From: Gammaproteobacteria bacterium
Lineage (GTDB): Bacteria; Pseudomonadota; Gammaproteobacteria; HK1
Direction of reading: 5' to 3'
Assembly: GCA_020444775.1 (NCBI GenBank)
Contig: JAGRHX010000855.1
Span: forward strand, 1-5,955
Length of the DNA: 5,955 nucleotides
The notes beneath the pieces are model-generated. The model had not been told where the DNA came from. It did not search any database and was given only the letters and a program-made list of their open reading frames with translations. This document shows, one piece after another, positions 1 through 5,408 of this stretch; the first letter of the stretch is position 1; every line of letters starts with the position of its first letter. The position numbers and the translations under genes are program-made.

Positions 1-1116
1 CCGCTGTTCCTGCTGATGGGGCAGTTCGCCACGCTCGGCGGCATGTCGAAGGCGCTGTTCCGCCTGGCGGAACTGTGGCTCGGCCACCGGCGCGGCGGCG
101 TCGCCATGGCGGCGGTGGGGGCGTGCGCCGGCTTCGGCGCGATCTGCGGGTCGAGCATGATCGGCGCGCTCACCATCGGTAGCGTCGCCCTGCCCGAGAT
201 GTTGCGACTCGGCTATGGCAAACGCATCGCATCCGGTGTCATCGCGGCGGGCGGCACGTTGAGCGTGCTCATACCACCGAGCCTCATCCTGTTGTTCTAC
301 GGCATCGTCACCGAGGTCTCGATCGGTCAGCTGTTCATCGCCGGGGTGGTTCCCGGTCTGATCCTCACGGCGTTGTTCGTCCTGGTCATACTCGGCTGGC
401 GGATCTTGCGACCGTCGGACATTCCCGACTCCGACCGTGGCGGCGTGTGGCTTGTCAAGGACACCTTGCTCGCGCTCGCGCCGGTGATGGTGATTGCTTT
501 CGTCATCATCACCTCGATCTACTTCGGCATCGCCACGCCGACGGAGGCGTCAGCCGTGGCCGTGGTGGTGACCATCATCCTGGCGGCGACCGTCGGCAGG
601 CTGCCGTTCTGGGGGTTCGTGGAGGCGCTCCGCGCGACGCTGCGGACCATGGGCTTTCTGGGCCTGCTACTCTCTTCCGCGCTGCTGATGGGCTTCGTGC
701 TCAACTACCACCGCGTGCCACAGCAGTTCACCGAGGCCTTCGTGGCGCTGGAGCTTTCGCCGTTCCTGGTGCTGTTGATGGTCATCGCGTTCTACCTGGT
801 GGTCGGTATGTTCCTCGAACCGGCATCGATGATCTTCATCACCTTGCCGACGCTGTTCCCGATCGTCAGCGCCGCCGGCTACGACCTCGTGTGGTTCGGA
901 ATCATCTTCACGATCACCATGGAGATCGCCGTGCTGACACCGCCGGTCGGACTGAACCTGTACGTCTTACAGGGACTTGCGCCACGCGACGACCCGGTCT
1001 CGATCACCGAGGTGGTGATGGGTTGCGTGCCATTCATCGTCGCGCTGACGCTGCTCATCGCGGCCCTCATCGCCTTCCCCGAGCTGGCACTGTGGCTACC
1101 GGAGGCGACCCGTTGA
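1..1116 (+). CDS. TRAP transporter large permease subunit, DctM type (5' truncated by window edge)
   Basis: Large membrane subunit of a tripartite ATP-independent periplasmic (TRAP) transporter, the inner-membrane component that moves a substrate delivered by a periplasmic binding protein, driven by an ion gradient. The reading frame is open from base 1, giving 371 visible residues; family members are about 425-435 long, so roughly 55-60 N-terminal residues lie outside the window. Recognisable family motifs, in visible-residue numbering, are GAICGSS at 46-52 followed by an IPEMLRRGY-like stretch, AAGGTLSVLIPPS at 82-94, PTEAS at 180-184, and LTPPVGLN at 312-319 near the C-terminus. Most of the rest is long hydrophobic helices, with a polar loop near 135-152. 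The small (DctQ) and binding (DctP) subunits would be expected upstream, outside the window. The stop is followed 10 bases later by a hydrolase gene, so the two are probably cotranscribed. The subfamily is secure; the substrate is unknown, with carboxylates being usual for TRAP systems. Confidence 0.93.
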   Translation, partial: PLFLLMGQFATLGGMSKALFRLAELWLGHRRGGVAMAAVGACAGFGAICGSSMIGALTIGSVALPEMLRLGYGKRIASGVIAAGGTLSVLIPPSLILLFYGIVTEVSIGQLFIAGVVPGLILTALFVLVILGWRILRPSDIPDSDRGGVWLVKDTLLALAPVMVIAFVIITSIYFGIATPTEASAVAVVVTIILAATVGRLPFWGFVEALRATLRTMGFLGLLLSSALLMGFVLNYHRVPQQFTEAFVALELSPFLVLLMVIAFYLVVGMFLEPASMIFITLPTLFPIVSAAGYDLVWFGIIFTITMEIAVLTPPVGLNLYVLQGLAPRDDPVSITEVVMGCVPFIVALTLLIAALIAFPELALWLPEATR

Positions 1117-1126
1117 GGACACCGTC

Positions 1127-1879
1127 ATGCTGAATCATCTGCGTCACGGCAGCGGCCCGCCACTCGTCCTGCAACACGGCTTTCTCGGCGGTGCCGGCTA
1201 CTGGATCCCGCACATGGCGACCTTTGGCCGACACTTCGACGTGATCGCGCCGGACCTGCCGGGCTTTGCCGGCAGTGGTCATCTAGCGGCACCCGAAACG
1301 GTCGAAGGTTTCGCTGCCGCACTGTTGAATCTGCTCGATGAGCTCGATATCGAACGCACCACGCTGCTGGGACATTCAATGGGCAGCATGATCTCGCTGC
1401 AGATCGCGCTCGATCATCCCGACCGGATCGAGCGGCTCGTGCTCTACGGATCGGCATGCACCGGCAATCTACCGAAGCGCTTCGAGACCACCCAGACATC
1501 GATAGCACGCATCCGCGAGCTCGGCATCGAGGCGTGCGCGGACCACATCGTGCCGACCTGGTTCGTCGACGGCGAATCCGCGCCGTACTTCAAGCTGTGC
1601 CGGGACGCGGGCCAAGGCGCCGATGCCGAGGGCGCGGTTCGTGCTCTGAGCGCGCTGTCGCGCTGGGACGTCGGCAATCGGCTCGGCGAGATCCATCGGC
1701 CAGTGCTCGTCATCTGTGGCGACAGGGACCGGTCAACGGCGCCTGACCAGTCCTACCGTCTGTGGCAGGGGATAGCAGGCAGCGAGCTCTGTGTCGTGCC
1801 GGGCTGCGCCCATAACGTGCACCTGGAGCGCCCGGAGCTGTTCTCGTCGGTGGTGCTCGACTTCCTGCTGAAACGCTGA
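1127..1879 (+). CDS. Alpha/beta hydrolase (esterase/lactonase-like)
   Basis: A 250-residue cytoplasmic alpha/beta-hydrolase-fold enzyme of usual length for small esterases, enol-lactonases and C-C hydrolases. The catalytic parts are all visible: the oxyanion-hole motif QHGFLGG at 16-22, the nucleophile elbow GHSMGS with Ser84, a CGDRD acid motif with probable Asp199, and a C-terminal GCAHNVHLE segment with His229. Strand-like VIAPDLPGFAGSG at 39-51 is typical of the fold. Residues about 112-180 form the variable cap, which sets specificity and matches no family I can name. No signal peptide is seen. The start is supported by GAGG at 1115-1118, which overlaps the stop of the transporter gene and lies 8 bases before the ATG, suggesting translational coupling. 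Its place between a TRAP permease and an amidase suggests it hydrolyses the imported compound or a product of it. The exact reaction is not determinable; BioH-like carboxylesterase and 3-oxoadipate enol-lactonase-like enzymes share the same layout. Confidence 0.9.
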   Translation: MLNHLRHGSGPPLVLQHGFLGGAGYWIPHMATFGRHFDVIAPDLPGFAGSGHLAAPETVEGFAAALLNLLDELDIERTTLLGHSMGSMISLQIALDHPDRIERLVLYGSACTGNLPKRFETTQTSIARIRELGIEACADHIVPTWFVDGESAPYFKLCRDAGQGADAEGAVRALSALSRWDVGNRLGEIHRPVLVICGDRDRSTAPDQSYRLWQGIAGSELCVVPGCAHNVHLERPELFSSVVLDFLLKR

Positions 1880-1929
1880 CCTCGCGCGGCCCGCACGGCG
1901 GAGAGAGCCACCACGTTGTAGCCCGGCTC

Positions 1930-1936
1930 GGAGGAA
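1930..1936 (+). promoter_or_regulatory. Strong ribosome binding site of the small AtzG-like gene
   Basis: GGAGGAA lies 7 bases before the ATG at 1944. It is one of the best SD matches in the window and is the main reason to accept the following 70-codon frame as a real gene. Confidence 0.7.
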
Positions 1937-1943
1937 GACTGCA

Positions 1944-2156
1944 ATGACAGCTGAAGAGATCATCTCGCTCGCGCACGATCTGTATGGCATCGAGGTGGGG
2001 GCGGAACGGGCCGCCGAGCTGGCCGTCGAAGTATCGCGTCTGCACGCCAGCTGTCGCACCGCGGCCGCGGCACTGCGATTCGACGACGCCAGCTGGAGCC
2101 ACGCGGAACGTGTCTGTGCCGGACTCCGGCGACCGGAGCACGCCGATGAGCGATGA
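1944..2156 (+). CDS. Small AtzG-like protein, probable partner of the downstream amidase
   Basis: A 70-residue protein that looks all-helical: helix about 3-14, a turn at YGIEV (14-18), a long Ala/Glu/Arg-rich helix about 20-45, then a loose polar tail. No signal peptide or membrane segment is present. This layout, including the LxGIxV-type turn followed by a helix with regularly spaced hydrophobics, resembles the AtzG/DUF4089 family. AtzG is the small subunit that binds and stabilises the amidase AtzE (1-carboxybiuret hydrolase) in cyanuric acid breakdown. The resemblance is judged by eye, not by a search. Support for a real gene comes from the SD at 1930-1936 and from the 11-base overlap with the amidase start, the arrangement expected for two subunits made together. 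It need not act on carboxybiuret; AtzG-like proteins also accompany amidases of other or unknown specificity. It could instead be an unrelated small helical protein. Confidence 0.62.
   Translation: MTAEEIISLAHDLYGIEVGAERAAELAVEVSRLHASCRTAAAALRFDDASWSHAERVCAGLRRPEHADER
2135..2138 (+). promoter_or_regulatory. Ribosome binding site deciding the amidase start
   Basis: GGAG lies 7 bases before the ATG at 2146, inside the end of the small upstream gene. It supports this start over the in-frame ATG at 1984, which would overlap the small gene almost completely and add 54 residues unlike any amidase N-terminus. Confidence 0.6.
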
Positions 2157-3558
2157 GCTGACTGCGCGCGGCATGGTCGCGGTGGCCGACGCCATTCGCG
2201 CCGGTGAGATATCCAGTGTCGAGTGCACACGGGCCTGCTTGTCACGAATCACGCGCCTGCAGCCGCGGACCAACGCCTTCATTCGCATCGATGAGCAGAC
2301 CGCGCTCGAGGCCGCGGCGCACGCCGATGAGGCGCGGGCGCGTGGCGACTCGCTCGGACCGCTACATGGCGTGCCACTGGCGCACAAGGACCTGCTCTAT
2401 CGCGCCGGAAAGGTGTCGACCGGTGGCTCGCAGATCCTGCGGGGGCAGGTGGCGTCGGTGACGGCGACCGCGGCCGATCGCATGGACCGGGCCGGCGCGG
2501 TGGACCTCGGGACACTGAACATGGCCGAGTTCGCTGCCGGCGGGACCGGTCACAACGCGCATTACGGCGACTGTCGCAACCCGTGGGATCCTTCCAGGGC
2601 GACAGGTGGATCGTCGAGCGGTTCGGGATGCGCGGTCGCCGCGCGCATGGTGTACGCCGCACTGGGATCCGATACCGGTGGCTCAGTTCGCCTACCGGCC
2701 GCATTGTGTGGGATCACCGGGCTCAAGCCCAGCGACGGACGGGTCTCGCGCTTCGGTGTCATGCCACGTTCGTGGACGACCGACACGCTGGGGCCGATGG
2801 CACGTAGCGCCCGCGATGTCGCGCGCCTGCTCGGTGTAATCGCGGGCCACGATCCCCACGATCCGACGACCAGACCGGAACCGGTTCCCGATTACGAGGC
2901 GGGGCTGGACCGGCCGATCGACGATTTGCGACTCGGCGTGGCAAACGGCGCGTGGTGGGAAGGCGTGGATTCAGACGTCGGAGCAATGCTCGACGAGGTT
3001 CGTCGATGCCTGCAGACGGCGGGCTGCCGCAGCGTGTCAATCGATCTGCCGTCGCCGGCGGAGGCGTTCGACCTGGCCGAGATCATCGTCAAGTCCGAGG
3101 CAGCTTCGCTGCATGAGCGTTGGCTCCGCGAGCGAGCCCAGGACTATTCGGTCGCGATCCGTGCGCCCATCGAGGCCGGCTTGTTCATCTCCGCCGCGCG
3201 CTATCTACAGGCGCTGCGCCTGCGCGGCCCGCACCTCGCCGAGTTCGAGGCAACAGTGTTCTCGAAGGTGGACCTGTTGCTGCTGCCCGTCGTGCCGCAG
3301 GCCGCGCCCAGGCTCACGGACTGCGACCCCAACTCGCCGGAGCGGGCAGCCCGGACCATGGCCGAGTTTCCGCGCTTCACTCGGCCGATAAGCTACCTCG
3401 GTCTGCCCGCGATGGTGATGCCAGGTGGTTTCAGCGCCGACGCCCTGCCACTTGCGTTCCAGCTCGTCGCGCCGATGTTCGCGGAATCCCGGCTGCTACG
3501 GGTCGGCCACCACTTCCAGCAGATGACCGACTGGCACGACCGCATGCCACCGCTGTGA
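2146..3558 (+). CDS. Amidase signature family enzyme
   Basis: A 470-residue cytoplasmic amidohydrolase of the amidase signature (AS) family, which hydrolyses C-N amide bonds with a Ser-cisSer-Lys triad. The triad is visible: Lys81 in LAHKDLL, cis-Ser156 in the Gly/Ser-rich loop GGSSSGSG (154-161), and nucleophile Ser180 in GSDTGGSVRLPAA. The 24-residue spacing between the two serines equals that of fatty acid amide hydrolase (217 and 241). CGITGLKPS (188-196) and a C-terminal GLPAMVMPGG segment (419-428) are also typical. Length is normal for the family (about 450-500). It overlaps the AtzG-like gene by 11 bases, so it is probably made with it as a complex, as in AtzE-AtzG. Family members include GatA, AtzE, indoleacetamide and allophanate hydrolases. 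GatA is unlikely because no gatB or gatC lies beside it. Family and catalytic residues are secure; the substrate is unknown. Confidence 0.93.
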   Translation: MSDELTARGMVAVADAIRAGEISSVECTRACLSRITRLQPRTNAFIRIDEQTALEAAAHADEARARGDSLGPLHGVPLAHKDLLYRAGKVSTGGSQILRGQVASVTATAADRMDRAGAVDLGTLNMAEFAAGGTGHNAHYGDCRNPWDPSRATGGSSSGSGCAVAARMVYAALGSDTGGSVRLPAALCGITGLKPSDGRVSRFGVMPRSWTTDTLGPMARSARDVARLLGVIAGHDPHDPTTRPEPVPDYEAGLDRPIDDLRLGVANGAWWEGVDSDVGAMLDEVRRCLQTAGCRSVSIDLPSPAEAFDLAEIIVKSEAASLHERWLRERAQDYSVAIRAPIEAGLFISAARYLQALRLRGPHLAEFEATVFSKVDLLLLPVVPQAAPRLTDCDPNSPERAARTMAEFPRFTRPISYLGLPAMVMPGGFSADALPLAFQLVAPMFAESRLLRVGHHFQQMTDWHDRMPPL

Positions 3559-3617
3559 GCCCGAGGCGGAGCTGTCTGCGACCGGCGACCGACGCTCGCA
3601 ACCGATGCGGCGCCGCG
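3559..3617. other. Short convergent intergenic gap
   Basis: These 59 bases separate the convergent amidase and Sel1/SPOR genes. A weak stem (TGCGA 3577-3581 with TCGCA 3596-3600) and a loopless palindrome GCGGCGCCGC (3607-3616) are present, but there is no T-tract on either strand. I do not call a Rho-independent terminator. Confidence 0.5.
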
Positions 3618-4874
3618 CTACTCCATGCGCTCGTGGATCAAGCGCACCTTGCGCGCCCACGGCTCGACACGCTGGATACGGGTCTTGAACTCATCGGCGG
3701 CGGAGGTCGCCTCGTTGTAACTGGGATAGTCACCCGCCACCACCGAATAGTAGAGGCGGCCGTCCTTGCGGGTCTGATAGATACCGGCCTGCTCACCCAG
3801 CGCCTGCACCTCGATGAAATCCCGGGCTCGGTGCAACTCGTCGTAGCTGACCAGCTGCACCGTGTAGTGCTCAGGGTCCAGCTCGGCCACCCATCGCCGC
3901 AACGCGTCATTCTCGGTCATGCCGTCCGCCGGCGAGGTCGCAGCCTCGCTGCCAGACGCAACTGCCGCTTCGGAATCCGCTCCAGGATTCGACCCGCTAT
4001 CGGCCCCAGGTCCCTGGCTCGCCCCGGCAGGATTCTGCACGGCCGGGGCGGCGACCGCCGACTTGCGCGACGTAGGTCGCAGCGACGCCGGCAGCGAGCG
4101 CCGGTCGGCCCCGGCCGTGGCGCTGGACTTCACTTCAGAGCCGCGCCCGGAACGCTGCGCCGCTGGGCCCGAGAGGCCCGTCGCAAGCCCCTCCACACGT
4201 GCCCGTGCCGGCTCGAAGCCGAGTCGCAAGGCCGCCTGGAAGGCCGACAGCGCCTTTTCCTGCGAGACCGGCACCCCACGTCCGTGCTCGTGCATGGCAC
4301 CGAGGTTGAACCAGGCCTCGGCGATGTCATGCTGCGCCGCCTTCTCGAACCAGTGGACCGCACGCGCATCGTCTTTTTCCACACCTCGTCCGGACGCGTA
4401 CATCACCCCCAGGTTGTACTGGGCCTCGGGTACCCCTTGCCGAGCCGCCAGCCGATACCAGCGTGCCGCTATCTCGTCGTTACGCGGTGCGCCGCGGCCG
4501 CTGCCGATCATCACCCCGAGGTTGTACTGCGCCTGGGCGTTACCGGCCTCCGCGGCGCGCGTGAACCAGCTGACCGCCTCGCCGTCGTCACGCCCCGCGG
4601 CGCCTCCAAATGCCAGATGGTTGCCGAGCAGCATCGCCGCGCGCGGATCGCCATCGAGCGCCAGGGCGCGCAGATCGTCGACGCGAAATCGCTTGCCGTA
4701 CGCCTCTATCACCTCGGAGAGATCGGCACCATCACCCGCCGCGTCTGCGGTCGGGGCGTTCGCGGTGGCATCGCTCGTGGCGGCGGCTTGCGCATGTACG
4801 TGCGAGCTCACCAACACCGTCGCAAGGCAAGCCAGCATCAACGTCCAGGTCGAGAACCGCTGGCCGATCCCCAT
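3618..4874 (-). CDS. Exported Sel1-repeat protein with C-terminal SPOR domain
   Basis: With the ATG at 4874 this is a 418-residue protein. Residues 1-29 look like a Sec signal peptide: short basic n-region, hydrophobic FSTWTLMLACLATVLVSS, and probable cleavage after HVHA. Four Sel1-like repeats fill about 77-220; their conserved Gly falls at 84, 120, 156 and 192, exactly 36 residues apart, with NLGVM, GRGV and WF-type core motifs. Residues about 230-320 are a Ser/Ala/Gly/Pro-rich linker. Residues about 335-414 look like a SPOR domain (YTVQLVSY at the start, YYSVVAGDYPSYNEA in the middle, PWARKVRLI at the end). Sel1 repeats mediate protein contacts, and SPOR domains bind denuded septal peptidoglycan, so a periplasmic role in cell-wall or division processes is inferred. 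The start is uncertain: GAGGAA at 4968-4973 sits 6 bases before an in-frame GTG at 4961, which would add 29 residues, while the ATG at 4874 has no clear SD but gives a normal signal peptide. The Cys at 16 is a poor lipobox. Confidence 0.88.
   Translation of the reverse strand: MGIGQRFSTWTLMLACLATVLVSSHVHAQAAATSDATANAPTADAAGDGADLSEVIEAYGKRFRVDDLRALALDGDPRAAMLLGNHLAFGGAAGRDDGEAVSWFTRAAEAGNAQAQYNLGVMIGSGRGAPRNDEIAARWYRLAARQGVPEAQYNLGVMYASGRGVEKDDARAVHWFEKAAQHDIAEAWFNLGAMHEHGRGVPVSQEKALSAFQAALRLGFEPARARVEGLATGLSGPAAQRSGRGSEVKSSATAGADRRSLPASLRPTSRKSAVAAPAVQNPAGASQGPGADSGSNPGADSEAAVASGSEAATSPADGMTENDALRRWVAELDPEHYTVQLVSYDELHRARDFIEVQALGEQAGIYQTRKDGRLYYSVVAGDYPSYNEATSAADEFKTRIQRVEPWARKVRLIHERME
3633..3872 (-). 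other. SPOR domain segment
   Basis: Encodes residues about 335-414 of the Sel1 protein. The pattern beta (YTVQLVSY), alpha (ARDFIEVQAL), beta (GIYQTRKDGRLYYSVVAG), alpha (YNEATSAADEF) matches the SPOR fold, with the aromatic-Tyr and Gly-Asp-Tyr turn usual in the family. It should direct the protein to peptidoglycan at the division site. Confidence 0.8.
4215..4646 (-). repeat. Four tandem Sel1 repeats, 108-base period
   Basis: The repeat phase is visible in DNA as well as protein. Related segments start at 4293, 4401, 4509 and 4617, each 108 bases apart. The pair at 4401 and 4509 is nearly identical over 25 bases around the Gln-Tyr-Asn-Leu-Gly codons. The outer two copies are more diverged, with MLLG or WFNLG in place of YNLG. 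The central copies may be the most recent duplication or the most constrained. Confidence 0.85.
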
Positions 4875-4967
4875 CCAATGTTGGTCTTGACGGCGGACAC
4901 CGTGACCATCGGCCCGGCGACCGGCCCCGCCTGCGCTGCCGCGGTGGTACGAAGCATTCACGACGCA

Positions 4968-4973
4968 TTCCTC
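4968..4973 (-). promoter_or_regulatory. SD-like site before alternative GTG start of the Sel1/SPOR gene
   Basis: GAGGAA on the minus strand, 6 bases before the in-frame GTG at 4959-4961. It would also suit an out-of-frame ATG nearby, so it does not settle the start on its own. Confidence 0.35.
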
Positions 4974-4984
4974 ATGAGTGAACA

Positions 4985-4998
4985 CCCGGGGCCCCGGG
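4985..4998. repeat. 14-base GC-only perfect palindrome
   Basis: CCCGGGGCCCCGGG is its own reverse complement. A second palindrome, GCCCGGGC, follows at 5007-5014. Both lie in the putative leader of the Sel1/SPOR gene. No T-tract follows on either strand, so a terminator is not supported. It could fold in RNA or be chance in this GC-rich DNA. Confidence 0.5.
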
Positions 4999-5071
4999 GG
5001 ATACGCGCCCGGGCAGGCTCTGCCGACCGTCCAGGCGCTGTAGACCACCCGGCACGCGCATCATCGTCCTC

Positions 5072-5088
5072 AGTGTAACTCGAACACT
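5072..5088. promoter_or_regulatory. Inverted repeat, possible operator or minus-strand -10
   Basis: AGTGT (5072-5076) and ACACT (5084-5088) form a 5-base inverted repeat around a 7-base spacer. On the minus strand TACACT (5077-5072) matches 4 of 6 bases of a sigma70 -10 box and points at the Sel1/SPOR gene, but no good -35 lies 16-18 bases upstream. This AT-richer patch stands out from its surroundings. The role is tentative. Confidence 0.25.
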
Positions 5089-5139
5089 TCCCGTGCCGCC
5101 GTCCGCGGCGACGGCAAGGGGGCGAGGCGCCCGGCACCC

Positions 5140-5167
5140 TTGCGATCGTGCGCCGATCTTCCATAAT
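5140..5167 (+). promoter_or_regulatory. Putative sigma70 promoter towards proC
   Basis: TTGCGA (5140-5145, 4 of 6 matches to the -35 consensus) and CATAAT (5162-5167, 5 of 6 to the -10) are separated by 16 bases. Transcription would start near 5174, leaving about 235 bases of leader before the proC ATG. Confidence 0.45.
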
Positions 5168-5230
5168 CCAGCCCCTGCTGTCGGCGGCCGCGCAATCTTC
5201 CACGCGAGCCAGGCACCGGACCATGCCCTA

Positions 5231-5250
5231 CAGACCGCGGCAGACCGCGG
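5231..5250. repeat. Tandem 10-base duplication
   Basis: CAGACCGCGG occurs twice with no gap (5231-5240 and 5241-5250). It lies in the putative proC leader. It may be replication slippage; no function can be assigned. Confidence 0.6.
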
Positions 5251-5395
5251 CTCGAGCCGATCTCGACGCGCTCGGGCACCGGCGATGCTCAGCTTGAGCT
5301 TCATCGGTGGGATCATCGGTGCAACGCACGACTCGTCCTCGGTCACGAAGCGCTGCCCTGTGCGGACAGGATTGGCGACTCCAGACTCCAGATGC

Positions 5396-5400
5396 GGAGG
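5396..5400 (+). promoter_or_regulatory. Ribosome binding site of proC
   Basis: GGAGG, 8 bases before the ATG at 5409. It favours that ATG over the in-frame ATG at 5415, which would be 14 bases away. Confidence 0.7.
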
Positions 5401-5408
5401 TCACGATT

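Larger units (their letters stand above)
4875..5408. other. Gene-poor divergent intergenic region
   Basis: Between the Sel1/SPOR start and proC I find no convincing gene on either strand. Several frames of 60-125 codons are open on both strands, but they are Arg/Pro/Gly-rich, lack family motifs and fit chance openness in GC-rich DNA. The only in-frame possibility is a 29-codon extension of the Sel1/SPOR gene to a GTG at 4961. The region holds the GC-rich palindrome, inverted repeat, tandem duplication and promoter candidate listed separately. A long 5' leader before proC (about 235 bases if the promoter is right) is left unexplained. Confidence 0.6.

Noticed and set aside
1984..2145. Upstream in-frame extension of the amidase to the ATG at 1984
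   Set aside because: It would overlap the AtzG-like gene, adds residues unlike amidases, and lacks the SD that the ATG at 2146 has.
3577..3616. Stem candidates between the convergent amidase and Sel1-SPOR genes as a bidirectional terminator
   Set aside because: The stem is only 5 base pairs, the palindrome has no loop, and neither strand has a T-tract.
4827..4829. Cys16 of the Sel1-SPOR protein as a lipoprotein acylation site
   Set aside because: The preceding residues (Met-Leu-Ala) fit the lipobox poorly and the hydrophobic stretch continues past the Cys to a good HVHA cleavage site.
3919..4890. Plus-strand 323-codon frame antisense to the Sel1-SPOR gene
   Set aside because: Low-complexity Ala/Ser/Pro/Arg composition that mirrors the Sel1 coding strand; no SD and no motif.
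3120..5078. Plus-strand open frame of 652 codons overlapping the amidase 3' end and antisense to the Sel1-SPOR gene
   Set aside because: It is very rich in Arg, Ala and Pro with no recognisable domain, while the genes it overlaps have clear family motifs. Long antisense frames are expected in GC-rich genes.
5223..5297. 24-codon frame between the putative promoter and proC
   Set aside because: Weak SD, no motif, and crossed by the tandem 10-base duplication; no reason to prefer it over chance.
4972..5346. Minus-strand frames of 69-124 codons upstream of the Sel1-SPOR gene
   Set aside because: Arg/Pro/Gly-rich, no family resemblance, mutually overlapping, and partly opposed by the rightward promoter candidate.
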